Positions 11,905 to 31,534 of a stretch of 64,000 bases of DNA are shown piece by piece. Position 1 is the stretch's first letter; each line of letters begins with the position of its first letter. The notes under the pieces were generated by a model. It did not search any database. It had not been told where the DNA came from and saw only the letters and a program-made list of their open reading frames with translations. Origin of the DNA: Tubulanus polymorphus (Eukaryota; Nemertea; Palaeonemertea; Tubulaniformes; Tubulanidae); NCBI RefSeq assembly GCF_964204645.1, contig NC_134026.1, positions 24,198,650 through 24,262,649 on the forward strand. The letters are read 5' to 3'. The position numbers were made by a program, and so were the translations under genes.

Positions 11905-14900
11905 TCGTGTTCGTTTTGAATATCGCTCCATGGTGCAAATGTTTATTGCAATACCACGTAAAAACCAATGCACAGACTTCTGCCTAACATCAACTTATAG
12001 ATATTAAAAAAAATTCAGATAAAAGAAATTCTTTTTGTCTTAAGTCAACTTAAAGAATAGAGTTTCCTGAATATTATACTTGATTTTCAGAAAGCCTCAG
12101 GTTTTAGTTTTAGAGAAATTTGATTTTGAATTTTTACTTTTTAAATATCGAGCCATGATGCAATCGTGTATTGAAATGACGCGTTTTTTACTATGATCGA
12201 ATCAATGCACAGACATCTGCCTTAAATAAACTTAAAGAATAGTTTCCTGAATACTATACTGGATTTTCAGAAAGCCTCAGGTTTTAGTTTAAGAGGAATT
12301 TGATTTTGAATTTTAAATTTCTGAATATCACGCCATGATGCAATCGTGTATTGAAATGACGCGTTTTTTTACTATGATCAAATCAATGCACAGACATCTG
12401 CCTTAAATCAACCTAAAGAATAGAGTTTCCTTATTAATATACTTGATTTTCGGAAAGCCTCAGGTTTTAGTTTTAGAGAAATTTTATTTTGAAATTTAAA
12501 TTTCTGAATATCGCGCCATGATGCAATCGTGTATTGAAATGACGCGTTTTTTTACTATGATCAAATCAATGCACAGACATCTGCCTTGAATCAACTTAAA
12601 GAATAGAGTTTCCTGAATATTATACTGGATTTTCAGAAAGCCTCAGGTTTTAGTTTTAGAGAAACATGATTTTGAATTTTAACTTTTTAAATATCGCGCA
12701 ATGATGCAATTGTGTATTGAAATGACGCGTTTTTTTACTATGATCAAATCAATGCACAGACATCTGCCTTAAATCATCTTAAAGAATAGAGTTTCCTGAA
12801 TATTATACTAGATTTTCAGAAAGCCTCGGGTTTTAGTTTAAGAGGAATTTGATTTTGAATTTTTACTTTTTAAATATCGTGCCATGATGTAATCGTGTAT
12901 TGAAATGACGCGTTTTTTACTATGATCGAATCAATGCACAGACATCTGCCTTAAATAAACTTAAAGAATAGTTTCCTGAATATTATACTGGATTTTCAGA
13001 AAGCCTCAGGTTTTAGTTTAAGAGGAATTTGATTTTGAATTTTAACTTTTTAAATATCGCGCAATGATGCAATCGCGTATTGAAATGACGCGTTTTTTTT
13101 ACTATGATCAAATCAATGCACAGACATCTGCCTTGAATCAACTTAAAGAATAGAGTTTGCTTATTAATATACTTGATTTTCAGACAGCCTCAGGTTTTAG
13201 TTTTAGAGAAATTTGATTTTGAAATTTAAATTTCTGAATATCGCGCCATGATGCAATCGTGTATTGAAATGACGCATTTTTTTACTATGATCAAATCAAT
13301 GCACAGACATCTGCCTTAAATCAACTTAAAGAATAGAGTTTCCTTATTAATATACTTGATTTTCAGACAGCCTCAGGTTTTAGTTTTAGAGAAATTTGAT
13401 TTTGAAATTTAAATTTCTGAATATCGCGCCATGATGCAATCGTGTATTGAAATGACGCGTTTTTTTACTATGATCAAATCAATGCACAGACATCTGCCTT
13501 AAATCAACTTAAAGAATAGAGTTTCCTGAATATTATACTGGATTTTCAGAAAGCCTCAGGTTTTAGTTTAAGAGGAATTTGATTTTGAATTTTAACTTTT
13601 TAAATATCGCGCAATGATGCAATCGTGTATTGAAATGACGCGTTTTTTTACTATGATCAAATCAATGCACAGACATCTGCCTTAAATCAACTTAAAGAAT
13701 AGAGTTTCCTGAATATTATACTGGATTTTCAGAAAGCCTCAGGTTTTAGTTTAAGAGGAATTTGATTTTGAATTTTAACTTTTTAAATATCGCGCAATGA
13801 TGCAATCGTGTATTGAAATGACGCGTTTTTTTACTATGATCAAATCAATGCACAGACATCTGCCTTAAATCAACTTAAAGAATAGAGTTTCCTGAATATT
13901 ATACTTGATTTTCAGAAAGCCTCAGGTTTTAGTTTTAGAGAAATTTGATTTTGAATTTTAATTTTTAAATACTGCGCCTTGATGCAGTCGTGTATTGAAA
14001 TATTGCATTTTTTACTATGATCAAATCATTGCACAGACATCTGCCTTAAAGAATAGAGTTTCCTTTATAATATTCTCGATTTTCAGAAAGCCTCAGGTTT
14101 TAGATTAATGGAATTTTATTTTTTGAAATTTAAATTTCTGAATATCGCGCAATGATGCAATCGTGTATTGAAATGACGCGTTTTTTTTACTATGAAAAAA
14201 TCAATGCACAGACATCTGCCTTGAATCAACTTAAAGACTAGAGTTAATATACTTAATTATCCTCAGGTTTGAGTTTAAGAGAAATTTGATTTTTAATTTT
14301 AATTTTTGAATATCGTGCCACGATGCTATCGTCTATTGAAATGACGCATTTTTTACTATAATCAAACCAATGCACAGACATCTGCTTTACATCAACTTTA
14401 CATCAGAGTGTGCTTATTAATATACTTAATTTTAAGGAAGTCTCAGGTTTCAGAGTTTCAGAGAAATCTCATTATGAATTTTAGCTTTTTAAATATCACC
14501 CAATGATGCAATCGTGTATTGAAATGACGCGTTTTTTACTATGATCAAATCAATGCACAGACATCTGCCTTAAATCAACTTAAAGAATAGAGTTTCCTGA
14601 ATATTATACTGGATTTTCAGAAAGCCTCAGATTTTAGTTTTAGAGAAATTTGATTTTGAATTTTAACTTTTTAAATATCGTGCCATGATGCAATTGTGTA
14701 TTGAAATGACGCGTTTTTTTACTATGATCAAATCAATGCACAGACATCTGCTTTGAATCAACTTAAAGAATAGAGTTTGCTTATTGATATACTTAATTTT
14801 CAGGAACCCTCAGGTTTTAGTTTTAGAGAAATTTAATCTTGAAATTTAAATTTCTGAATATCGCGCCATGATGCAATCGTGTATTGAAATGACGCGTTTT

Positions 14901-16440
14901 TTTACTATGATCAAATCAATGCACAGACATCTGCCTTAAATCAACTTAAAGAATAGAGTTTCCTGAATATTATACTGGATTTTCAGAAAGCCTCAGGTTT
15001 TAGTTTAAGAGGAATTTGATTTTGAATTTTAACTTTTTAAATATCGCGCAATGATGCAATCGTGTATTGAAATGACGCGTTTTTTTACTATGATCAAATC
15101 AATGCACAGACATCTGCCTTAAATCAACTTAAAGAATAGAGTTTCCTGAATATTATACTTGATTTTCAGAAAGCCTCAGGTTTTAGTTTAAGAGTAATTT
15201 GATTTTGAATTTTAACTTTTTAAATATCGCGCAATGATGCAATCGCGTATTGAAATGACGCGTTTTTTTTACTATGATCAAATCAATGCACAGACATCTG
15301 CCTTAAATAAACTTAAAGAATAGTTTCCTGAATATTATACTGGATTTTCAGAAAGCCTCAGGTTTTAGTTTTAGAGAAATTTAATTTTGAAATTTAAATT
15401 TCTGAATATCGCGCCATGATGCAATCGTGTATTGAAATGACGCGTTTTTTTACTATGATCAAATCAATGCACAGACATCTGCCTTAAATAAACTTAAAGA
15501 ATAGTTTCCTGAATATTATACTGGATTTTCAGAAAGCCTCAGGTTTTAGTTTTAGAGAAATTTGATTTTGAATTTTAATTTTTAAATACTGCCCCTTGAT
15601 GCAGTCGTGTATTGAAATATTGCATTTTTTACTATGATCAAATCATTGCACAGACATCTGCCTTAAAGAATAGAGTTTCCTTTATAATATTCTCGATTTT
15701 CAGAAAGCCTCAGGTTTTAGATTAATGGAATTTTATTTTTTGAAATTTAAATTTCTGAATATCGCGCAATGATGCAATCGTGTATTGAAATGACGCGTTT
15801 TTTTTACTATGAAAAAATCAATGCACAGACATCTGCCTTGAATCAACTTAAAGACTAGAGTTAATATACTTAATTATCCTCAGGTTTGAGTTTAAGTTTA
15901 ATTTTTGAATATCGTGCCACGATGCTATCATCTATTGAAATGACGCATTTTTTACTATGATCAAACCAATGCACAGACATCTGCTTTACATCAACTTTAC
16001 ATCAGAGTGTGCTTATTAATATACTTAATTTTAAGGAAGTCTCAGGTTTCAGAGTTTCAGAGAAATCTCATTATGAATTTTAACTTTTTAAATATCACGC
16101 AATGATGCAATCGTGTATTGAAATGACGCGTTTTTTACTATGATCAAATCAATGCACAGACATCTGCCTTAAATCAACTTAAAGAATAGAGTTTCCTTAA
16201 TGATATACTTAATTTTCAGGAACCCTGAGGTTTTAGTTTTAGAGAAATTTGATTTTGAATTTTAATGTTAACATGTTGAGCCATGATGCAATCGTGCGTT
16301 GAAATATTGCGTATTTTTTACTATGAACAAATGAAGACATCTGCTTTAAATCAACTCGAAGAATAGAGAAATTAATTTTCAGGTAGCATTGTTTTACTTT
16401 TATAGACATAGTTGAATTTTAACAGGCATAATTGATGTAA
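11905..16440. repeat. Satellite B: about 24 tandem units of about 182 bp
   Basis: The core CAATGCACAGACATCTGCCTT recurs every 181-183 bp (12203, 12384, 12567, 12750, 12932, 13114, 13297 and on). Other hallmarks of the unit are ATGATGCAATCGTGTATTG and AAAGCCTCAGGTTTTAG. The first unit (about 11905-12000) and the last two (16200-16440) are diverged, as at the edges of many satellites. Shorter variant units near 13970-14450 recur in the same order near 15590-16050, which points to a duplication of about 1.6 kb inside the array. The unit is unrelated by eye to satellite A. No coding content is seen. Confidence 0.95.
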
Positions 16441-17316
16441 AATACATTTCGATGAAAATCTATGAAATTTACGAAAATCACTACACATTTTAATTATATA
16501 AAACAATTATTGATCACTCTTCTGCCCCGGTGACTTTATTGAATGATCGTCGTTTCGTCCGGTCAAAGTGTTAAGTTATACATTTCATGTCAACCAGTAT
16601 CTACAGGCAGCTATACAGTGTGTACACACTATATCTGAATACGAGGCTGGAATAACAGGCTCACTTCACGATAGTGGCGCAAGCCCCTGTTTAGCCTCTG
16701 CAGTTTTCAAAAATGTCTTGAACAATTTATTCATTGTGTACTTAAACAAAATATAAATCATGCTTATGCTTACCAAATCAACATAACCCCTTGTTTCGGA
16801 CATTTCGAATGATTACTAAGGGCCTACAGATTCTCACAAAATTTAATTATGAACATTTTGATTTATAACAAAAATTGTTGATTGCGGATGTAATAAAACT
16901 TAGTATTCACTAATGATCGGTTGTCGACCTTTGCTTAAACCCGGACTCTGCGCGTTACTCTTCTTCACGGCACCGCAGTCCTTATTTCACTGCGTTTGAG
17001 ATTTCACTATTGGTTTTCGTTATTCCATATTGGTGTACTGGCTAATTGGTGGACCTTGCAGCAACTGTTGCTGGGGTATTCGAAATTGCAAAAACTGGAA
17101 AAAAAACAGCGTAAAAATGGTCTTGTCTTGCACTTTTTTTTTGTCAATCTTGTAGACTCAGTCTATCGACAAGCTTTTTTTGACTCAACACCTTGGATAA
17201 AACACATCAAGAATGGATGGGAATAGCAGCATTCAAAACCAAACAAAACTACATGAAAACCAAATGGCAATGCAGAGGCAGAAAAACAAACATATGTAAA
17301 TATTTACAAAAGGTTG
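16441..17316. other. Intergenic, no gene seen
   Basis: Short ORFs of 60-76 codons occur here but have no recognisable motif, splice context or start context. I see no repeat or RNA gene. The segment separates satellite B from the 3' end of SNRPG. Confidence 0.6.
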
Positions 17317-17322
17317 TTTATT
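17317..17322 (-). terminator. Polyadenylation signal of SNRPG
   Basis: AATAAA on the minus strand, about 155 nt beyond the SNRPG stop codon, is the first canonical signal in that direction. Confidence 0.6.
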
Positions 17323-17475
17323 TTACATGATTACAAAAATGTGTACTTCATAAACATTAAACACTATTCACAATTCAATATCAATTATTGATCAGATTTT
17401 TCTGTTCTAGCTCAAAGCTAAATGCGTGAATCATATATACATGAACATCCAGTGTATGGCATTCTATCAGTAGCA

Positions 17476-18794
17476 TCATATCCTTTCTTGAGACTCAAGC
17501 AAAACCACACTGTTCCCTCTGACAACCTGAAGTAGAAATATACAAAAATTAAGTAATTTTCAATCTTAGAAATAGCAAGAGTTCATTCATTTTACTAATA
17601 CAGTCAAAGTCTGTTACTTATAATGCCATCGTTTTTTCTAAAGACAAATTTGCTCAATCCAACTCAATTTCAATGGAAATACCATTCTTTACAACGCCAA
17701 ATTCGTAATCATGCCATGTTTTTCATTGGCTCCAACAGTATCATCATAAAGGACATACTGTAAAAGCTATTTGGATTTTCCCCTCATTTCCAAAGCCATC
17801 AATGACATCAAAGTTAGTAGCCGAGAATTTTAACTAGACAAAGTATGAGGAGTTTTTAATTAGAATAGCAATGTAATCCATCACGGTACGACAGAGTTGC
17901 AGTCACATTCAGACAGCTGAATAATTCAATAGGAATGCCACCATCTGGTCATCCTCTACTCAACAATGACGGATAGAAGTGCTGAGTTTCTAAGTGAATC
18001 AGAAGGTTATCTGTAATGATAAAAATACATAACATACCACCATGCCGATTGGTCGTTTTTCACCGGTTTTTAACTCTTCAATGCACTCATCTATCACTAT
18101 ATTCATGAATGGATCGAAGCCTCTCAGAACTCCTGTTATTTGTCGATAGCCATTGAGTTTCACTGTAAAAAAAAATCAGAATGAGCATTGTATTTAAGAT
18201 TTATACAAAAGGCATAAATGCCAGGGTCAATAAGTGTAAAAATACTTACATGTTAATCTCTTGTCCATATACCTGAAAGAAATAAATAATCAAATAGAGA
18301 AGAATTAATTAAAAACCAAGTCCAAGATGGTACATTCATTCATAAAGAATTAAAAGATACTCCAGCACACCCTCACTACTACTGACGTACTGTAAGTGGT
18401 TTATTTAAAAAGGTGAATATTAGGTATTGAATTTAAGTGAGTGAATGGTGCCTGGCGAGGCCGAGGGTCTGATGAATTTAATGCACAACACTGCCACTGA
18501 GCAAATGCACACCAAGATTTCACCAAATGCAATATGACAAAATTGCAATCATAATTTTTTTTAGCAAATAATGTGTGAAAAGAAACGGGGGAAAATTAGA
18601 ACAATAATCATGAGTATAACAATAAGATTCGCTACTAAATTGTCAGAAATAACCTTAAATTTTTCACTGTGTATTTGTAAGCAAACTATGGCATACTACA
18701 ACACATTTTTCGAATAAACAGATGATAAAATCGTAAATAGTGCTTAAGAATTACAAACATACTTCTTCAATTCTGGTGGATGTGCTTTACTCAT
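17476..18794 (-). CDS. SNRPG: Small nuclear ribonucleoprotein G (Sm core protein)
   Basis: Four coding exons: 18794-18763, 18272-18250, 18162-18038 and 17526-17476. They join in frame (32+23+125+51 nt) to 76 residues, the length of human SNRPG. The start [11 protein letters not shown], Sm1 segment [18 protein letters not shown], then [11 protein letters not shown], and Sm2 segment [12 protein letters not shown] match the family closely. The product is one of seven Sm proteins forming the ring on U1, U2, U4 and U5 snRNAs, assembled in the cytoplasm and active in nuclear pre-mRNA splicing. A single-base phase split places the second exon at only 23 nt. The gene lies head to head with VCP. Confidence 0.97.
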
Positions 18795-19214
18795 CGTGAT
18801 TTAGTAAGATTATTAATCCAAACTTTCAAAGAAATTCGTTACGAATACAAACAGCGCCGGTTAGTGAGAATGTTACAGGAAAAATTCACGACGCTGGACC
18901 GCGGGTAACACTAAACAACGGAAGAAGGATCAGCGTCGGTATTCGATGTAATAATAATTTAAGCTATTCTCTTATATCTCTAATTATAGATTTTAAAAAA
19001 TAACAAGTTTTGAACTTATTTAGAAAATATTTTGATATCTGGTAAATGAAAAGTTCTAGAATTGCTGTCACACGTCAGTAATACGCAGTAGTGATGACGT
19101 CATCGACATATGCGCACTAAAGGACACAGACCGGCGAAGTTGTGCAGTTTTTCAGTGTAGAGCTGCTACATTTTACAACTCACCTTTGAAAACATACACA
19201 CATTTCTCTCCAGA
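18795..19214. promoter_or_regulatory. Bidirectional SNRPG/VCP promoter with CRE palindrome
   Basis: Only 420 bp separate the two divergent start codons, so both promoters must lie here or in the 5' leaders. A perfect cAMP-response element, TGACGTCA, is at 19095-19102, about 113 bp upstream of the VCP start codon. CREB/ATF-family binding is the standard expectation for that palindrome. Function here is inferred. Confidence 0.65.
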
Positions 19215-23677
<4,463 letters not shown>

Positions 23678-24553
23678 ATCACATCAGATACGATTCATTC
23701 ATTCATGAGTTTAACATCCTTCGATGAATTGCCGAACGTACGACATGTAAAGAACACTCTTAGATGATGAAAGTGTTTCCAACGCAGTTCATTTCATTCC
23801 AACACTAGTTTGACATTTCGACTTACAAATCTTAACTTTGCGTTGTTTAAATTCACATGAAATATATAATCAACCAAATCTGAAGAATTTTTCGTGTATT
23901 GTATAGTTCCGTAGTTGCGGATATTTTGTAATATATGAAGCGTAATTTTATTGAAGAAATATGTAATTTATATATAAACACAATAGCTGGCACTCGGTAT
24001 TGACGAAACTTGTTGTATTATCATCGAATAATTCAAATTTGAAGCATAGTTTTCAAAAAAAAGTCAAGTACCGGTATATCTTCAAACAAAAAAAAACTAC
24101 ATGTATCATTAGCGTAGTATTTTCATTGCATTTTAAGATCCCAGGATTGTATTGATGTGCTAATGAATTTGTGTTTATCTGTGTGTGTAAGGTATACTGG
24201 AAATTTGGATATCAAAGTACATGTATCATGCATTCCACTGTTTGATAAACCCCTTTCGCCTAAATTGCCTTGAAAATCCGTGGCAGAGATAACTATATTC
24301 ATCCAACAATGCTAATGTTCTCTTCTGGACAGATTAAATTTTCAGCCGAATTTCAGGAATTTTGCCGTTGAATGTCAAGTACATCACCTTATCCTGTGAA
24401 CAATATTTAATTGCGTATGGCTATTAATTTTTTCCAATGAAGAACAATGATATTTTGTTTTGTACTGTATTTGGTTACAATTTCCCGGTCTGTGTTTACT
24501 GAAGAAACTAACCTTACTTGGGTTTGGGAAAAATGTGATGTTACCACAATAAA
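23678..24553 (+). other. Presumed VCP 3' UTR
   Basis: Non-coding AT-rich sequence follows the VCP stop. The first clear AATAAA on this strand is at 24548-24553, about 870 nt downstream; another lies at 24920-24925. Either could end the transcript. No other gene is seen. Confidence 0.4.
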
Positions 24554-25011
24554 CGGGGAATATACTTCTCAATTAATTGTGTTGTTGTTCCAAGGTCTTT
24601 CTATTCAAGAGGATAAATGTTGTTGCTGCTGCTGCCAAGATCAAACTGGGAATTAATGAGGATACACTGCTGACTAATACATAGGATATACTACTGCGAA
24701 AGGTTAATGACTGCTCGATACCAAACTTCATCATTTTGTATCCGAATACCTGCACTTCATCGGATTTGCAGATGAAAGATATTTACCCGGTACCAAAATC
24801 CCAATAATTTTTAACTACAATGTGTACTGGTAAATATTTTTGTTTACTTTGTAAAATATTATTGACATTAGGTATGTACATAAAAAATTTGCAACAATGG
24901 ATTCTGCTATCCTTCAGTCTAATAAAGACCAACTTGCAGCCAGTTTGATAGGATAGCACCTTAGATTGCGAACAAGAGAGACATTAATCTTGAAATTCAT
25001 TCTCTTGAGTT

Positions 25012-26685
25012 TCATCCGTCACGCAATGAGTTAATCTTAAAATACAAGTCCTTTTGATACGGTCGTTGAAGAGGATGTGCGAGTAACTGAGCAATATGGT
25101 CGTAAACCCTCGTAAGATTCTTTGCCACCTCAAAGATATACGATCGTTCCTTAGTGTCCAGATCACAGAGGAAGTTGAATACTTCCTACAATGAATGAAA
25201 TACACCATACTTATTAGCATTAAAAGTGCACTTTTGATCAGAACCGGAGAAGATTCAATGAGTATTTTACCTCGCATTTGTTGTCATCACTAGCAGGCTC
25301 GTGAACGTAAAATGCGTCGATAAAGAAATACGGAGATGAATTCAACAGTTTAAAACCCTGGAAGATCAATTAACAGTACATCATGATTATTATTTAAAAC
25401 CTCATGTAATTTAAAACCTGATTTAATATATCTGATTGATATAATTTTGGAAACCAATACTCACCTCGTCATTCAGGATAGAAGGGACACAATGAGACCT
25501 TCCATAAAACAAAATAGCTCTAGCTGTAAACGGTGGTGGAACTGCAGTTGGGTCATTCACTACAGGCAACACCACATGATTTGATCTGTTCGGTTGAAAA
25601 AACAGAATCGTGGAATTACCAGTATGATCAAATCAATCGAATGCTGCATGGATTTGGACGAGATAAACTTACATCACTTCGAACAAAGATCCGATATCAA
25701 AACTGTCACACTGGAATGATTTCGGGCTTAAATCATCGAGGAAATTGACGACTTCTTTCGGATCTTTGGTGAAATCCTTTACCTGAAAGACAATATAAAA
25801 CGCTCAGAGAATAGAAACAGTTTGATAGTTAGACTGTTTGGTTCTAGTGAAAAACTCTACTAACCCATACAGCATCACCATGTAAAGCAATTAATGCGTA
25901 TTCGTGATTTCTGTTTATCTGGCTTTTAGTCTGAAGATATATACCAAGAGCTCTCTTAATCAGCTTCATCGGAGAAAACTTATCCCTAAAATGAACACAT
26001 CATTTTTATTCAACATCTATATCATACGGACTATGCGGTGAACTAGAAAAATGATATATATATATATATATATTTACCCTGCACGGGACTTGAATAATAA
26101 ACTTTCCATTTCAGAAGACAGATCAAGGCAAATAATCTGAAAGGTTAAGAGTTCATGAATGTTGGTGTAAGACAAGGATGGTAAGGGCAGTAAACAGTTG
26201 TTGTTGTACCAGAGCGGAGGTAGTCTAATACCTATTACTTAGTACCTATTAGAACCGGTAACAACGACTGGTATTCAGACTAGAGCATCTTTTCCTGGAA
26301 GAAAGTGAAATCAGAACAGAAACCCCGATGAAAAAGGGGCATATTGACTTACAATTTTTTCAGGGCAATTAACCCGAGGAAATTTGATGCTGGGAGTGTC
26401 GATAAGGTTTGTTGCGTATTCATCTTGTTGACCTAATGATGGCGATGCTGCAGCAGCTGAAGAAGAAATGGAGTAACGCCGGGTCATTTCGGGTCTTCTT
26501 TTTTCATTTTTCCTCGTATTCTCATTAACTAAATCACTGCTAGTGCTAGATTGTGATTGTGAAGGGGACACTTCGGTTACGCATTGATCGTCGATGATGG
26601 CATATTCATTGAGCACCTCTTGTGATGGTGGTACGGGTTGACTTTCCGTAGAATTGTCAAAAGTATCATCGCTGTCGTCCGCCAT
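25012..26685 (-). CDS. BABAM1: BRISC and BRCA1-A complex member 1 (MERIT40)
   Basis: Seven coding exons: 26685-26353, 26136-26078, 25985-25865, 25782-25673, 25585-25465, 25357-25271, 25185-25012, giving 334 residues (human 329). After a disordered Ser-rich N-terminus come PRVNCPEKI|IICLDLSSEME, the VWA-like start with a DxSxE-type motif, then the PPPFTARAILFYGR strand, SSPYFFIDAFYVHEP and the terminal LLAHPLQRPYQKD, all family hallmarks. MERIT40 scaffolds the BRISC (cytosolic) and BRCA1-A (DNA damage) complexes that carry the K63-specific deubiquitinase BRCC36. An in-frame Met 24 codons upstream (26757) exists, but the chosen Met sits in CAAGATGGCGG, a YY1-type initiator context. The gene is convergent with VCP. 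Confidence 0.95.
26054..26073. repeat. (TA)n microsatellite in BABAM1 intron 2
   Basis: About ten TA units lie just beyond the donor side of BABAM1 exon 2. Confidence 0.9.
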
Positions 26686-26757
26686 CTTGTCAACACTACT
26701 CGCAGGTTCCGGCCTAGCAGTTGGAATAATCCGAATATAGATGGCGTTGTTATCCAA

Positions 26758-27579
26758 TGGATGAGATATCTATTTTCTGTGAATTTTAACGTATTTTGTG
26801 GTATTTTAGGTAAATCTATCAACCGATTTATTTCAATACACCGATACAGTATCATATAAGGCATATAGTTTATCACAATCAAAGATTTCGTCCAAAAAAG
26901 TAATTGATTAACTGAAATCTTGTAGTTTTAAATGACAATCTTTTAGTCAAAGTCGGTCAGGTTAGTTTTGACTTGTGTGTGGAGGCATTAGGGATAGGGA
27001 GCATAAAAGCTAGCCTTACCCTTACTCTCATTCATTCCAGCTGTTAACCTTCGTTATTACGTCACGATTCCGTTTAAGATGACACTCGTTTACTTATGAT
27101 GATTTCCAGTGTGAGATATTTAATTTAATCAAGCTAGTTATGCACGATACAAACGAAGAAACCTGTTTAATACGACAATTTCACTTTTGCCCCAAGATTC
27201 ATATTAATGAGGTTTCTCTGTGTTTTTTTTTTAGCGAATCCATCATTGGTGTTAGCTAATCGAGCTTTTGGGAAATATTTCCGATCTTGAAACTAAATGA
27301 AAAACTTTATATTCCCACAACACAAGTCATACAGTCTGGTGAATACCCAGACGATGACTTTCAGGTTCTGCTACTACCGAACAACGGCTTGATATTTAAC
27401 TACCATCATATGACTAGTCCAGTAGACCAACCATCATCATTACCTTAAGTGCTCTACCTAGTTACACTACGTCTACCATTCAGAGACACCCTTACCCTAG
27501 TTTAGTACAACTCCGATCATCCATTCAAGCCCAATGATTAAAGTAAGTTAACTCCTTTTCAGAGAGCTGAATCATAAAC
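26758..27579. promoter_or_regulatory. Divergent BABAM1/membralin intergenic region
   Basis: This interval lies between the first exons of two divergent genes and must hold their promoters. A pyrimidine-rich AG acceptor at 27561-27562, 17 nt before the membralin ATG, suggests a spliced non-coding first exon upstream. No coding sequence is seen. Confidence 0.45.
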
Positions 27580-30427
<2,848 letters not shown>

Positions 30428-30834
30428 TTGAATTAATTTAGGTTAAGTTATCAGAATTTATGAATTCTAAATGTGATAGCATGATTTTTTTTTGTTAATC
30501 CGTGCCTGATATGGTGATTGCGAAAGTGTGTAAATATTGAGATAGAAGTTTGTAACATATTGAACTATGGTATCTGATCGAGTTTCCTTTTTGAGTTTCA
30601 TGCTAATGATATGTAAATGCGTATTGAACTGTGAACTGTTCATATAAAGGAAATTGTGAAGGTAACGATGTGAATTCTGCTTGTATGGTAATTTGCGACT
30701 TACTAATCTGGATTCATATCTATTGAAGAAGAGTTTTTCATAGATATATCTACTATTTATTGTAATTATTGGTCTTGGGTGAAGAATTGTTGAGTGTATA
30801 AGGTAAACCATTGGCAGCAGGGAAGAAGGTCTGA

Positions 30835-30840
30835 AATAAA
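30835..30840 (+). terminator. Polyadenylation signal of membralin gene
   Basis: AATAAA 408 nt after the membralin stop codon, within AT-rich non-coding sequence. Confidence 0.6.
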
Positions 30841-31534
30841 GCAAATTTTGTCTATGTTATCACTTGTTATTTGAAATGATAGTAACATTGATAGCGCGGA
30901 TAGTATTTATGAGACATCCTGCTATACCTAATAACTCAAGAAATGATATTGTAATCTATATGTAAGCTTGAAGCAAAAAATGTAGTTGAGAATTTCAGTT
31001 TTATTTTGCATTTGTTACAATTTAGACAATTCACATGTCATTGTGACATTCATTTTGTATCTGTTAATCTGTAAATAATGTATAGCCAGTGTAACGTGTA
31101 TTGATTTTAAATTGAATAGATTTTCAATATTTTATTCTAAATTATTAGCGATTAATTTCTTGAGACCTAAGAGAAAACTCTGCCTCACGAAAAATTAATG
31201 CTAAATGTCTTGAGTAATGACTCTTAAGAGCAATTTTAATCAAGCTGTACATCAACCCAGGTGTGGTTTTGGAGGGATTTGTGTCAATGGAAAATGATTT
31301 GTTGTGTTTTCTTGCCATATATAGATTTTGTGGTAATGAATAAGTTAAGAAATATATCGCTATTGTCTATGGAAAAATGCAAATTGTCTTACAGTCTTTT
31401 CTTTCGTTTTGCTGTGTACTGTATCGACGTATATTGTAGAGGGCAGCACTAGTTGAGCCGGTTCGACTCGAAAAATATCTTTGCCATCATTAAAACCTTT
31501 CTGTAGCTGTTTATCCTGCTTTGACAATAACGCA
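30841..31534. other. Intergenic region before UROD
   Basis: The segment has no coding signal and presumably contains the UROD promoter and 5' leader. I see no recognisable TATA or initiator arrangement that decides a start site. Confidence 0.5.

Noticed and set aside
8619-16440. Regular direct repeats resembling a CRISPR array
   Set aside because: Units are directly abutting with no unique spacers, far too long, and lie in an intron-rich animal genome; they are satellite DNA.
16568-17226. Two short plus-strand ORFs between satellite B and SNRPG
   Set aside because: No motif, no splice context, low-complexity composition; consistent with chance.
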